A stretch of DNA of 64,000 nucleotides, from positions 8,960,080 through 9,024,079 of the forward strand of contig NC_089319.1 of assembly GCF_036669915.1 (NCBI RefSeq), read 5' to 3'. Below, in pieces: positions 37,001 to 48,186 of this stretch. The DNA comes from Pocillopora verrucosa. Its lineage: Eukaryota; Cnidaria; Anthozoa; Scleractinia; Pocilloporidae. The notes below the pieces were generated by a model that worked only from the letters and a program-made list of their open reading frames with translations, was not told where the DNA came from and did no database searches. A program made the position numbers and the translations under genes. Numbering within the stretch: the stretch's first letter is position 1; the number at the start of each line of letters is the position of its first letter.

Positions 37001-39001
37001 TGCATTCGTCGTCCATTGTCGATACTGGCTACAATAGTGAATGACAATCTCAGAATCGCCCTGAGGCAAAAATCATTCTTTTCAAGAGACAATGAAACAA
37101 CATCGCATAAGTTGATTCAAATGCTGCTGAAAACACCAACAGTAGTATCGATACCTAGCAGTCTGGCAAAACAACGTAAAGTCCTCATTCAAGTGCTCTC
37201 CTATGACCATTGGTTTTGCACCGGAAGCTTTTCGTCTCCGGTTCAAACCTGATGTCACGATGAATGCAAGGTCTTGATGAATGTTTTGATTGCCCTACGT
37301 CGTTCAAACCTGTTTTTGTTTTGTTTCGAACGCTAATAATTCGGCAGCGAATTAAAAAGGTCCACAGATCCCTAACAAATATCCAGTCTCAGCAGTTTAC
37401 ATAGATTGGGAGTTTTCCAAGTTGATAGCTGAGAACTGATCAATGAGTTTTAAGAAAATATTTCTCAGACTAAAGCTTTCTATGACTAACAGCTTTCTAA
37501 GACTAGCAGCTTTCCAAGTGCTACATTTGCTGATTCGACTTTTGATTCAAAACTCGTGCCAATGCATAAAAACAGAATTGAACCGTTTTATGACATCAAG
37601 AAATTCTTACAATAAAAATAAACTGGAGAGAGAAGAAAAATAGAATTCATTCCGGTTTGCATCCTCTAATACTACCCAATATCAATTTGGCAACTCTTAA
37701 TTAATTCGTAAGAAGCTTTTTAATCAAAATTCAAACAAAAGAGGAAAAACGTGTTTGACATTTTTAATCTTAATTCTGTTTTCCCTTGCAACTTACACCA
37801 GCGTGCCTAATATTTTTTCGCCAAAGTTCAAGCTTAGCAAGCTTTGAAAAATGTGCACCTCGTCTAAAAGAATGAAAAATCACACACCCTGCTCCCAGCA
37901 GGTTTTTGATCAAAACAAAGGCTACGAAGAGCATGAAGGAACGCGAATTAGCTTTGAAATGAAAATTTATCAGACGCAAATGAGTGAAATTGTAAATCAG
38001 AGCGAGAGGCTGTATAGAAAACAAATGTGTATCTTGATGCCTTGTCTCTGAATATAATTTTTTTCACCATTACTTGATTTTTTTACCTCGCCAGATCATT
38101 AAGAATGTTTTCGTGATATTCTTTCCAAGAAAAAGTACGCTCTCTGCATATGTGAAGCAGACAAAACTCAAGTAAATATAGAATAAAGAAAAAAAGAACA
38201 GAGATTTGAACAAAAATAGCAACAGCACAGTGCTCCGTGGGTATCTAAGCACCAAATGGCAAAAAGAGAAATTCCGCAAATTCTCGAAATAAATCGTGAC
38301 TTCATGGTTGACCTATTTGATAATGATTTGATGCACACAAGTGATCTCGATCTGATTTAATTGCATGATAGTTCTATCATTCTACATTTGATAAACCTTC
38401 CATGATACCTAAATTATTATTACCTAAATGGATATACGAGGTAGTTCTTTTTCTTATTAAAGAACGTCTAACTAATTTAATTGAAATAAAACGGTGCAAA
38501 ATCTTTTAGGGTTTGTTTACCACATACTGAGCTGATGCGAACGAAAAGCTCACCAATTACGGCTCACTCGAAGGCCCTATTCCTGTGTTTGATTATTTTT
38601 ATCTTCATAGGCGCATTACCCAATTACTGAACATATTCCTTTCTCTGTAAATTTGCATGACGTTTGCCACAACCTCTTGCCCAGTCACCTTCCAGTGTAA
38701 TTTTTATTTGCCAATTAAATGGATAATTACAGAGCTGTTGTCAGCTGGGGCTGAATGTTTCATTCTCCGCTTACAGTTGAGTTGGCCATCATAATTAAGA
38801 CCTTAACTTCGGCTGTAAATCTCAAGACACCGATAATATTCATACCTGAGGTGGCTTTGTGAGAGACATCTTTTTGTCCAGACCGCAAGCGCGAAAACAT
38901 CTTGTTTTCTCGGCCACCTTTGCTCCTAACGTGTTTATCAATGCTCCTGTGAGAACCAAGAGAACGGCTGCTAAAACCCGCAAAGGAATTGTTGCAGGCA
39001 T
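30407..39001 (-). CDS. Receptor A: complete 526-aa FNIII-like / mucin stalk / TM / TIR receptor
   Basis: Eleven exons on the minus strand: 39001-38846, 36041-35996, 35337-35275, 35188-35057, 34673-34591, 34271-34203, 34007-33950, 33236-33048, 32806-32774, 32103-31972 and 31026-30407. The total is 1,581 nt with no internal stop. Signal peptide 1-~27; CFRAC (C35, C39) and CNRC (C59, C62); furin-like RRKR (80-83) then S; FNIII-like ectodomain ~89-202 (ADVSW, LKGHLI, FCTVLPK, NQTSL); Thr-rich stalk 203-265 coded partly by a GTT/ACA microsatellite; a small 11-residue exon (ASTAQGTLSNK) found intact only here; membrane helix ~284-305; TIR ~344-478; Ser/Thr-rich end. The TIR has box 1 (YVFIMF), BB loop (YRDFYPG) and box 3 (YW). 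It probably signals through TIR contacts as TLR/IL-1R proteins do. Ligand and pathway cannot be told from sequence. Confidence 0.85.
33075..33190. repeat. GTT/GCCGTT microsatellite inside the stalk exon of A
   Basis: A trinucleotide tract that on the minus strand codes Thr with some Ala (ACA/ACG/GCA). The matching exon of B lacks most of it (108 nt versus 189 nt). Length change is in threes, so the frame is kept. Confidence 0.9.
36917..37252 (+). CDS. Doubtful 111-aa open frame in intron 1 of A, antisense
   Basis: An ATG-started plus-strand frame, kept in full length in the duplicated copy (48186-47851 region, 111 codons) with about 13 residue changes and no indel. It has a hydrophobic start and FSSPVQT end. 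No domain is recognised. Most differences change an amino acid, which argues against purifying selection. Probably chance, kept because the duplication is recent. Confidence 0.12.
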   Translation: MIGDGGCIFNIFVMLIHALLSCHTAFSVCIRRPLSILATIVNDNLRIALRQKSFFSRDNETTSHKLIQMLLKTPTVVSIPSSLAKQRKVLIQVLSYDHWFCTGSFSSPVQT

Positions 39002-39009
39002 GGGTTCTT

Positions 39010-40840
39010 GCGATCCTTTGGCACCGTTTATTAACTTGCGACAGTTTCACGAAGGGTTGGTCACGAGACAAAGAATTCCATCATGAGCAGGAAAGCTGCC
39101 GAAACACCACATTTAAACAGGATTCAAATGCAAATTTCAAACAAGTCATAATGGCCCATTTTTGCTTTAGTTTTTATTTACATCTCGTTTCACACTCGGG
39201 TAATTCTGTCGCTTTCGATTATTAAGATTGATCTCCAAGATCTCTTTGTTAATGCGGATTAGTTTAAATATTGATGAAATAGGGAGAATTTTTTTGAGTC
39301 CACATCACTGATTATACCGCTTGTTCATTAATTCCGGCTGCTACGATAGGAGATTCAGAGTACATCATGCCTGTTTCTTACTTTGATTAACGCGATAAGA
39401 AATAAAAAACCAGCTTCAGGAAATGAAAGTCAACTACTTGGATGCAGTGAAGCTACATGTTAGTGCATGAAATATGATCCCTCTTAAAAAGAGCACGTTG
39501 TTTCCACCTACAAGTGAAAACTGGCAAACAAGGCAGGCTTGTCCCTGGTTTGAGGGTTTAAGTGTTAAAATAGGCTATTGGAACAATTTATAGCAATAGA
39601 TTTATAAATTTGATAATCAAAATGATAACAGAGATTCAAGCTGACGAAAATGGTGAGCCATGAGCTGAATATAATCGCGCGTGGCTTCGATTTTCGTGGG
39701 GTATGAACAATCAAGTCGCGAATCAATGCTGTTAACTAAAAGAGAACCCGCAGAATCATTATGAGCAAACTCAAGCTGGGAAAATGCAATAATTAGGCAA
39801 AAAGTTTCAAGTTTTCCTCTTTGGTATCGATCGCTAGTAAAAAGAGGCTTTCTTAACCGAAGTTCCCGGCCACACGGGGGTACAAGAAGCGCAAGGCACG
39901 ACGGTACCTCTTTCTGCCAACTCCATCCTCCTTACCCATCCATTTCCATGTAGCGTGCATCATGAAGACAACTTGGTACAAGTCAGGCTTCCCCTGATTT
40001 GTTTCGATTTGTCTCTCAGGTGACTGTTCCAACTACTTTTGGTTAAATCCAGACCAAGAGAAGTTTCTTTTCCTACGCTCATTTATCTACAAAACCACGA
40101 ACTACTGGAATTATTTTTTTTCAAAAACGGTCATCTCAGAAATTCGTTAAAGAAACAAGTTTCAAAAAAGTGCAAAAGCTATTTTTTCTGTTGTTGCTGT
40201 TTGTATTTTTAAATATAGGTATTAAGTTCAGCAAAGCTAGCGATAAGTACAACATACAAAAATATAGAACTCAACATATGAAAGACATCTTAATATGAAA
40301 CAAACTTGTTAAGGTTCCCGTTATATGTCAGTATAGTTCCCTTTGTGAAATAAATATCTCTGTGGTGGTGCTGCTTGTCAGTGTTTTCGAACCTTTGCAA
40401 AGCGCCTCCCTTTTAAAATCCTTCGGGCTCTCCAGGAGCGCGATAAGAAGTAAGGTGTTTTTCTCAGAAAATTTTTCCCATTAAAAAAAAAATTCCTCCC
40501 CCTCCCCATCCCTGTTAAAAAAGTATAAAGAAGTGCGAAACTTGACTAAACTTCAGAGGGAACATATCGACAGCGGCTGTACTTTAGAACGCCATAATAC
40601 TAGACGAGCTTATTAAGCCCTGAAGATCTCTTTGATCGCTGGTAACATGAAACCTTTTTCCAGAACACAATAACTTGTATAGCTATTAACACGACTATAA
40701 ATCTAGATCACATTCTTAAACAGAGGTTCCCTCTGTCTCTGAAATAACAGATACTTCGGTAGCGGTACCGATTGTTCTTTCGTAAGCAATTCTTTTCTGA
40801 TGATTTTCTTCGATAAAATCGTTTGGAAACAGTTATCATT
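39010..40840. other. Intergenic region between A and B
   Basis: It carries A's upstream element (39188-39203). It is alignable with 49.8-51.05 kb except for ~480 bp near 39290-39770 present only here. No coding evidence. Confidence 0.5.
39188..39203 (-). promoter_or_regulatory. Conserved upstream element, receptor A
   Basis: CATCTCGTTTCACACTCGGGTAA around 39181-39203 is replaced here by its core only: GTTTCACACTCGGGTAA. It lies ~190 bp upstream of A's ATG. The T-box half-site is changed by one base (CACACTCG). The identical core in B (49982-49999) is explained by the recent duplication. Confidence 0.3.
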
Positions 40841-40849
40841 GTCTTTGTC

Positions 40850-41173
40850 TTATGTCATACATTCTTCATCAAGATCATTAGAGGTGTCCAGAAACTTAAC
40901 GTGTTTGCTTTTCCAGAAAGGTTTTTCCAAGGGATTGGCATAGTCTAGGAAACTTCGTTTCTTCAATCCCCGAGAGAGCATCTCACAATCCGTTTTATCA
41001 ATTCTCATCACGACCAGGCTGTCGTCTCTTTCTTTAAGAAGGTGATACTTAGCAAGGTCCAATTCATGGATGCAGTAATTACTGAGCATCAAGTTTTTGG
41101 AAAACACTGCAATTACTTTATAACTGTTGTAAACACTCTCCTCCATGTTAACTTCAAAAGGCTTCCCAGGCAT
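40850..41173 (-). pseudogene. Truncated TIR remnant of receptor B
   Basis: The frame opens at MPGKPF in the BB loop, so box 1 and the first helix are gone. The rest matches the TIR of C at most positions (FWKSK box 3 kept) and ends at a premature TAA where C continues for another ~45 residues. The open frame is not joined in phase to the transmembrane piece upstream. Confidence 0.85.
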
Positions 41174-44100
41174 TCCCTCCGAGTACCCCGAGAGACACTG
41201 CTAAAGTAGTAATCAGAGTGGTGGTGTAATCTGGGAAACAAAAAAATACGTACAGTTTACACCAGTCGCAAGGAAGTTATACAAGAGTCAATCATGCTAT
41301 GACCTAACGTGATCATTAGCAATCTATGTTGCAGTCTCAGTTCACATTTCATGTAAGAACAAACAGGTACAAGATACCTGTGGGTATAATAAGGTATAAC
41401 CTCCTCTGACAAAGGAACACGAGCGCATGCTATTACCAAGAGATCAAAGATGAGTGCGCTGGTTACCCTTTGGCTAAAAGGTTTTGGCTTTTCAGGCTAC
41501 TCTCATCATGCCTCACCCAACCTATCCACAATTGTTTAACCATTTAGGAGGTTATTTCATTCTATAAAGCGTTTTGCATTTGAGAATCGTAGGTCAAAAT
41601 AAAATAACGCAAAATACAGCCAATCAGATTAAAGATTGCCATCACGTAGAGCCAATGAGAAATCAAAGAGTTTACACGTTTAACTCCATAGCTCGTTTCA
41701 CTCATTTGACTCTATAGCTCAATCATTTATTTGGATTTCGTAATTCATAGTAACTTGAAATATGTTGAATAAAAAAAATTAAATGATAGAGTAGAAATTC
41801 TACTCGATTTGTACAAAGAAAGTAATACTCGGCGTGCTATAATTGAAGACAAAGGAGAGAAAAACGGTCATCGAAACTGGAGTTCTTCAATTTAAACTTG
41901 CATTTGTTAGAGAGGGTTCCCTGCGAAGTTGTTGCTGAGGAAGACTTGATAAAAGTACAAAACTGTAAATGAAAGAAGGCTGCATAATAGTAAACTGTGA
42001 AGTGTTGTTTTCGTAAGTACTCGAATGTCAGTGATAAGTGAACCACTACAGATTCAATCATGACGTTTAATTTGATCATATAGATATAGAGAGGATATAA
42101 AAACACTGGTGGGAAAATGGAAAATAATATTTTTCTGTAGAAAATTGTAAAATCCGTTCCAGGAAACAGAGGATCACATTTTTCTCTTGCCATTACAAAT
42201 CTTACCTTTCGTTATTTTATCACTTGTAATGGTAACTCTTGTCGTTGTTGCAGTTTTTGTCGTTGCTTTTTCTGTCTTTGCAGATATGGTTGGTGGTGAT
42301 TCTGATGATGGTACTGTTGAACAAGATAATAGATAACAGACACAAAACAAAAATACTGGACACGAGAAAAATTCATCCACCCTTGATATAAATTGTTAGT
42401 ATAGACAGATTTGATAATATAAATCAGCCACCGAAGAAAATTTTTAAACAGGTGTTTCGAGCAAAGTATCTTGTAATACCCGACTTAGCAACACAGTATC
42501 TTTAGAAACTTCCTCCTTCACCCAACCATAAGTTTCTTTTCGTAAAAAAAATTGTTTGACTATTATAACCTAAACATTACCACAAGTTTCTCAAACCATG
42601 ATGGCACAGTAAGGGACTTTATGATGCATAGTGACACAAAGCATCAAATTTTCCAAAAACCATACGAAAGAAGTTACTAGGTATACGAGTAAGTCGTTTT
42701 CTTCAACAGGACTCCAATTTTTTCTAACCATTCTGCTTTATGTCTTTACTTTTCCAGCCAGAATTTTAATGATTTCAACACTTTCACACATCTGTCGTGT
42801 TTGACAAATCCTCTATTAGTAGATACCACACAAGTGAATAGTGCTTTTCGCGCGCGTTGATTGGCTAGTTCGGAAGTGAATGGCAGGTACTATTCTAGTG
42901 AATAATTCTAAACTGATTAAATCATTCTTTTGACTAAATAAAACTCACATGGAATAACATCAAAAATATTCATTGCGATGTTTTTCTTATGAGGGATGCT
43001 GATGATCTTAAAAAGAGAAAATGAAATCAGTGATTGCAGAAATAAAAGAGGCCAATCAATGTTCTGTGATCGGCGACTCCATATAAGTATGAAGTGAAAT
43101 TAAGAGCTAAAAAAAGACATCCTAACTGACCATTTTTCGAGTGTCCTATCCACAAAATAGGACCAAATCACTTGAATCAGAAGTACAGAAAAGCTCACCC
43201 CAAGTTTTATATAATCCGGGTAATGATAACCATACTGTGAGATGTTTATTCTGAGGGAAGTTTGATTCTGAAAAAAAAAAACGGTGGAAAACTGATCATT
43301 TCATATGTTATGTTCGAGCCGATTGTGGGAATGCAACGTTTTTCATCCCGCACTAGTGCTGCACATAAAAAGTGAAAAAAGTATTGTTTGCAAATGTTAT
43401 TACAATTTCGTCAACTTTTGGATGGTAAAAGACACATGACTGATTGCCCATCACTGATTTTACCTAAACTACTTGACGTTGCTTTGATCACCATCATTTT
43501 ACGTATACCTAAACCGGCTGTTTATAGATTATAGACGTCTGACAGCTTTTCGTGTCAGCCGGTCGTCGGAGAACTCAAAGGTATCCCTGATCTCACCTTT
43601 GGAAGTACAGTGCAAAATATGTCTGGCCCAGGACCAACCAATAGGCGAATTAGGTGTCCTTTCAAGTATTTATAAGGATCTAGGACAAAGAAAGGCAAAA
43701 AAGTATAATGGACCATTAGAATGAAGTATAAGCACAAAATGGCGGAAATGCAATGCATGCTGAGTTTCATCAGTTCACCTCCACATAAACTTCACCTCCC
43801 CATACTTTTGAAACATTTTCTGTTCAAAGAAAGTTTTTCAAAGCTTCAAACGTTTCGATAGCCTACTTCCGTCGCTACTCAGACGGAAAAGAGGGAAAAC
43901 GTGTTAAATCCTTAAAGAATTTTGGATCCACATTTTGATACCAACAAGAGCTCGGCATAAAATACGAGGATAAATGGATTTTACTGAAACTACGATTCTG
44001 GTTGTATTAAATGTCGAACATAAAAGAATTTAAGTACCATTAAGTGGACCCCATGATACGTCTGCGAACCAGTTGTCCGTATCTTCATATTGCCGAATGG

Positions 44101-45233
44101 CTGCAAGAGGTCGGGAGGCATACTGCTCTTCAGGTACTGGTGTTGACTCATTGGCTCTGCCCGGGCAATCTAAAATAAAAAGGATTCGATCGTGTCACTG
44201 CTCAATCAGATATGTTCAACTCGAATATGAAGAGTTAAAATTATCCAAAACTTACTATTCGAAAAGGTTGATCTTTTTCGGCGCTGAAAGATTGTCTTTT
44301 CCACAATTTTCCATTAATTTTTGTTGCATGATCTAAAATCTACAAAAGAATATAACTTTTTTCCCGTTCAAATATTAAGAGCTAGTTAAAAGTTTGAGTT
44401 TAGATGCATTAGAGGTGAAACAAATATATCGCCCTGAAGATAGATGAGAGTAAAAAAAATCCTAGAATCATCAAACAGTATCATCTATAACTATTGATTA
44501 TTTTGAATACATTCGCTGCAATTTTCGATGCAAGTGTTTAAAAAAAAAGCTTTAAAATTTTTCATTCTCTTAATAAGTAATAAGTGCATATGGTCTTGCA
44601 TACTGTCCGGCCTAATTTTCCGATCGACTAAAGTTAACATAAAGACGTCACTCTAGTCACCAGCCTGCCATCAAAACCGTATATTAATTTTAGATGATTT
44701 TTGTACATTTCATTGAATGATTGATAACTTAGTACAAGAACCGACAGCGCTTCTGAATTATTACTTCTGCACACTTCTGAACCCCTGGACATGAAAGTAA
44801 CTATTTTTGTAAAAAAAAAATAATAATCACAGTTCCTTTCTTTTAATTCTTATTCCCTTGCGTTATTTTTTTAGTAGTGGCTGCAGATTATGAACACACA
44901 AGAATAAAAGCTTCTTTAGTTAAGTGGCTTATTCACTCTTGGGCCGTTTCCACACATTACCTGTGAGGCTATTGGAAAAGAATGGATTCAAGATATAAAT
45001 AATAAGATAAGTCATGTTATTAAGCGATTCTATTTATTCTCTTTCCAATTCAGGTTGTTTTAGAATCAATATTACAGACATAGATATAGGTTTTGGTCCG
45101 GGTCTAAATATTTTGTTATTTTCCAAAAGCGTACCCCCGTATCATTCTTCCTTATTTTCCCGAAAACTTATACTTCCGTCAAAATAGAAAAATAATTTTA
45201 TTATATAAATAAATTTGCAGGTACTTAGTTTAC

Positions 45234-47258
45234 CAGTTCGGGCCATAACCATTTCTGGATATCGGTTTCGAGCTTTGTGATTGGGTGAGATCAAAACCAA
45301 AACAAAGCAAATTTAGCCGAGAGGTGCTGGAAACAAGAAGAAGCTGATTTTTTTTTTTGTGGCGGCCATGTTGTAATGCGGTAGTAAGCTGAAAAAAATT
45401 CGCCAATAAGGACTGGACGTAAGATACCATTAAAAATATTCGTTTATTTCAAACATTCAACATGCATGTCCCCGACATTCTCGCATTCTGGAAGAGTAAA
45501 GGGATTCTTTCTAGCACAAATTCTTTGTAAGGCTGTGGTCCTTCCACCAAGAGCGTCACAGGAATAAAAGCTCCTCCGCCAGCCTGTTTGTATCTGGAGA
45601 ACTTCTGGGTAGAGCTTGGCCTCGATGTTACTGTCCGTTGATTTCCCTATTTTGGGTTACAAGAAAACCAATTAAATAAGGTTGAACCAAATAACGCGCA
45701 CTGATAACAATTGGGACGAGTGAGGTGAAAATCTGGACTTCTCGTAGAGCCTCTGGAATGCGTTCCATTTCTCGTGGAAGAAGACAAGCCAGTGCATGCG
45801 AGTCATACGTGTTGTCGTCTTCACTTTGAATAACAAGCGGTGTTCCACGTGGAGCTTTGATCTTGAAATTATGATACCTGGAAAATAAACGCCAATAAAT
45901 ACATGAGTGGGATAAAATAAAATCAAGTAGTCACAATCTATATTAAGACGAATACACATGATCGAATTCAATGCAAGAGAATCATACAAGGTATTTTGCG
46001 CGCTATTGATCGATTCGCGGGAGAATCTAGGTCTCAGAACACTACAAATTCGGTCCTACAGCTTTAAGTCAGCAATAATATGTCCTTTACAACTACCCTT
46101 TGATTTGAACACCCCGTATAGAAAGTTTGTTTAGGTAATCACTGCAAAATGTGAAAGCACGAGCGGTGTTTCTAAACGAGTTTCACAATTACAGACAAGT
46201 CCCTTGTGGTTTTAGACGAAAATTTCACTCTCATCAGTTCGTGTAGTTAAACTCCAACCTTTGTTTCCGGAATGCTGTAATAGAGACACTTCGGCAAGGC
46301 TTTCCACCAATGTGATTTCTTTATTTTCATCTTCATGCCCCTCGTATCGCACATTTCCCGGATACGATACCTGAAGATGTGAGAGCTCAGTGAACGAATA
46401 CCTCTTTGTTTTATGTTTGCCCGAAGGAGAACTTACTCGCTGGATAATCACATTTATGTGTTAGATCCGTGGTTTCCTGAAATTATTTTTTAGTGTGCAT
46501 TCGCCTTAGCTGAATGAATCTCTCTGATGTCAAGATCGACATTGATTCGAAATTTCATCCAGAGCTCCGATTGAAAAGATTCTTTGTTTGTAGCACTGAC
46601 CCAGGTCCGTGGCAGATTTGTGCCACAAAGACGACAAAGTGTCTCGAGATACTGAATGTGTTCATCCATGCTGTTGGCTTGATCTGAAATTCACAATGTA
46701 GGCTTATAAAGGTCCGATAAATAATTGTCCTTTTACTTTAAATTGGCCGGCCATAACGTATGGTTAAAATTTATGGTTTACACGATACTCCGATGGATCT
46801 GAACAAAGGAATCCGTCTGGTAGTTTGCACACTAACAGACTTTCAACATTTGTGCACTCGAGCAAAAACCTCGTGCACTCGATTGGAATTTTGACAAATT
46901 GGAAGCAAATTTATTCTAGTTTTTTAAAAGATATTTTTTAGGAATCAAAAAAAATGTTGCATACCTGAAAACCTCAACTAAATAGAGGTTATTCCTCGAT
47001 CGAGCCCTTCGCAACATGGACCTCCACCCGACTTTTCATCTGAATTTTTCCTTCACGTCATCGCGATCACCATCAGTTCTTTGCTTGTTGTGTGTAATTG
47101 CTTGTCTTCTGTAATTTGGCAAGGTTTCATGGGATATGGGTAGGGAACCAAGTCACTAGGGCTCGAATAAAGTAATGAGTGAGTTTCCTCGATGTCCCAC
47201 TACGACATCCATGTTGGTGACGTCATCAAGTATCCAGAAATGGTTATGGCCCGGACTG
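45234..47258. mobile_element. 2,025-bp DNA transposon inserted in intron 1 of pseudogene B
   Basis: Receptor A's intron 1 runs straight through this point (36313-36335), while B has 2 kb of extra sequence. Both ends carry a 28-bp inverted repeat starting CAGT[T/C]CGGGCCATAACC, with one mismatch. The flanking TTTAC is present on both sides (45229-45233 and 47259-47263), a 5-bp target duplication. The inside codes on the minus strand for fragments of a protein (see the next entry). The 5-bp duplication and CAGT ends do not let me name the superfamily. The insertion is younger than the A/B duplication. Confidence 0.85.
45449..46669 (-). pseudogene. Transposon-borne gene remnant with CxxC zinc-type motif
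   Basis: Three coding-like stretches lie on the minus strand inside the transposon. 46669-46490 starts with ATG, has LCRLCG and a DIREIH motif, and ends at TAA after 59 codons. About 45880-45670 (after a TTTTCCAG acceptor) contains NTYDSHALACLLP. About 45650-45449 contains GGGAFIPVTLLVEG and SGTCMLNV, then a stop with AATAAA two bases later. The first stretch recalls the N-terminal zinc-binding region of RAG1-like/N-RAG-TP proteins, but only from short motifs. I do not recognise the rest. Joins between pieces are not secure and a stop interrupts the first one. Confidence 0.4.
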
Positions 47259-47850
47259 TTTACATACAGCTTATGTGAACCTTCCCTTTATAACCTACAT
47301 CCAGAGAAATATTTATATTGTGCTTATGACACTCTACCTACTACAAATCTAAAATCGAACTCTCTACTAATCAACACTGGTAAAATAATTTGGTTCCTCA
47401 CAGTTCTTTTGAAGGACGTCGCTTAACTCAAGTGGTCTTCCTCATATTTATGCATCGCTGTAAAATCCTTGCGTGAAGTCAATAATGGATACAACACTTT
47501 AATAGTTAATCACCCAGGCTGATTGATGAAACAATTGAAATGTTTGAAAGAGAAGATGCAGTCGTCAATTGATTTTCAATTGTTTTTTAACTGTTTTCGC
47601 CATGGAATTTTTAAGTCATCTCTGTAGTGATTTACGTCCAAACTGCACTGGAAAAAAAAGATTTTCACTTCAACGTGGGTAAACAAAAATTTTATATGGT
47701 TCTTCTAGATCCTTCGCTAATCACAGAAACACCGCTGATAATCAAACATGTGCTTTTTCAAAGGATCTAAACGTCATATCATATCTTTTTGTAAAGATTA
47801 ATCATTATTCATTATTTTGACAAAATAACTGCTTTTTACTTAAAAGTCGC

Positions 47851-48186
47851 ATGATTGACGATAGAGGCAGCATTTGCAATATTTACATGATGCTGATTCG
47901 CGCCCGTTTATCGTGTCACACAGCCCTCTCTGTTTGCATTCGTCGTCCATTGTCGATACTGGCTACAGTAGTGAATGACAATCTCAGAATCGCCCTGAGG
48001 CAAAAATCATTCTTTTCAAGAGACAATGAAACAACATCGCATAAGTTGATTCAAATGCTGCTGAAAACACCAACAATAGTATCGATACCTAACAGTCTGG
48101 CAAAACAACGTAAAGTCCTCATTCAAGTGCTCTCCTATGACCATTGGTTTTGCACCGAAAGCTTTTCGTCTCCGGTCCAAACCTGA
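47851..48186 (+). CDS. Doubtful 111-aa open frame in intron 1 of B, antisense
   Basis: The partner of the frame at 36917-37252. Same length and same stop position, with changes such as Gly to Asp and Cys-Ile-Phe to Ser-Ile-Cys near the start. Same judgement. Confidence 0.1.
   Translation: MIDDRGSICNIYMMLIRARLSCHTALSVCIRRPLSILATVVNDNLRIALRQKSFFSRDNETTSHKLIQMLLKTPTIVSIPNSLAKQRKVLIQVLSYDHWFCTESFSSPVQT

Larger units (their letters stand above)
32580..41675. repeat. Left copy of the large tandem segmental duplication
   Basis: It starts at TCATTTGACTCTAT (32588) and ends near the ATCAAAGAGTTTACACG block (about 41650-41675). It holds A's exons 1-8, everything upstream of A, and the TIR/TM remnant now assigned to B. 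It matches 41.70-52.45 kb almost base for base between indels. Confidence 0.85.
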
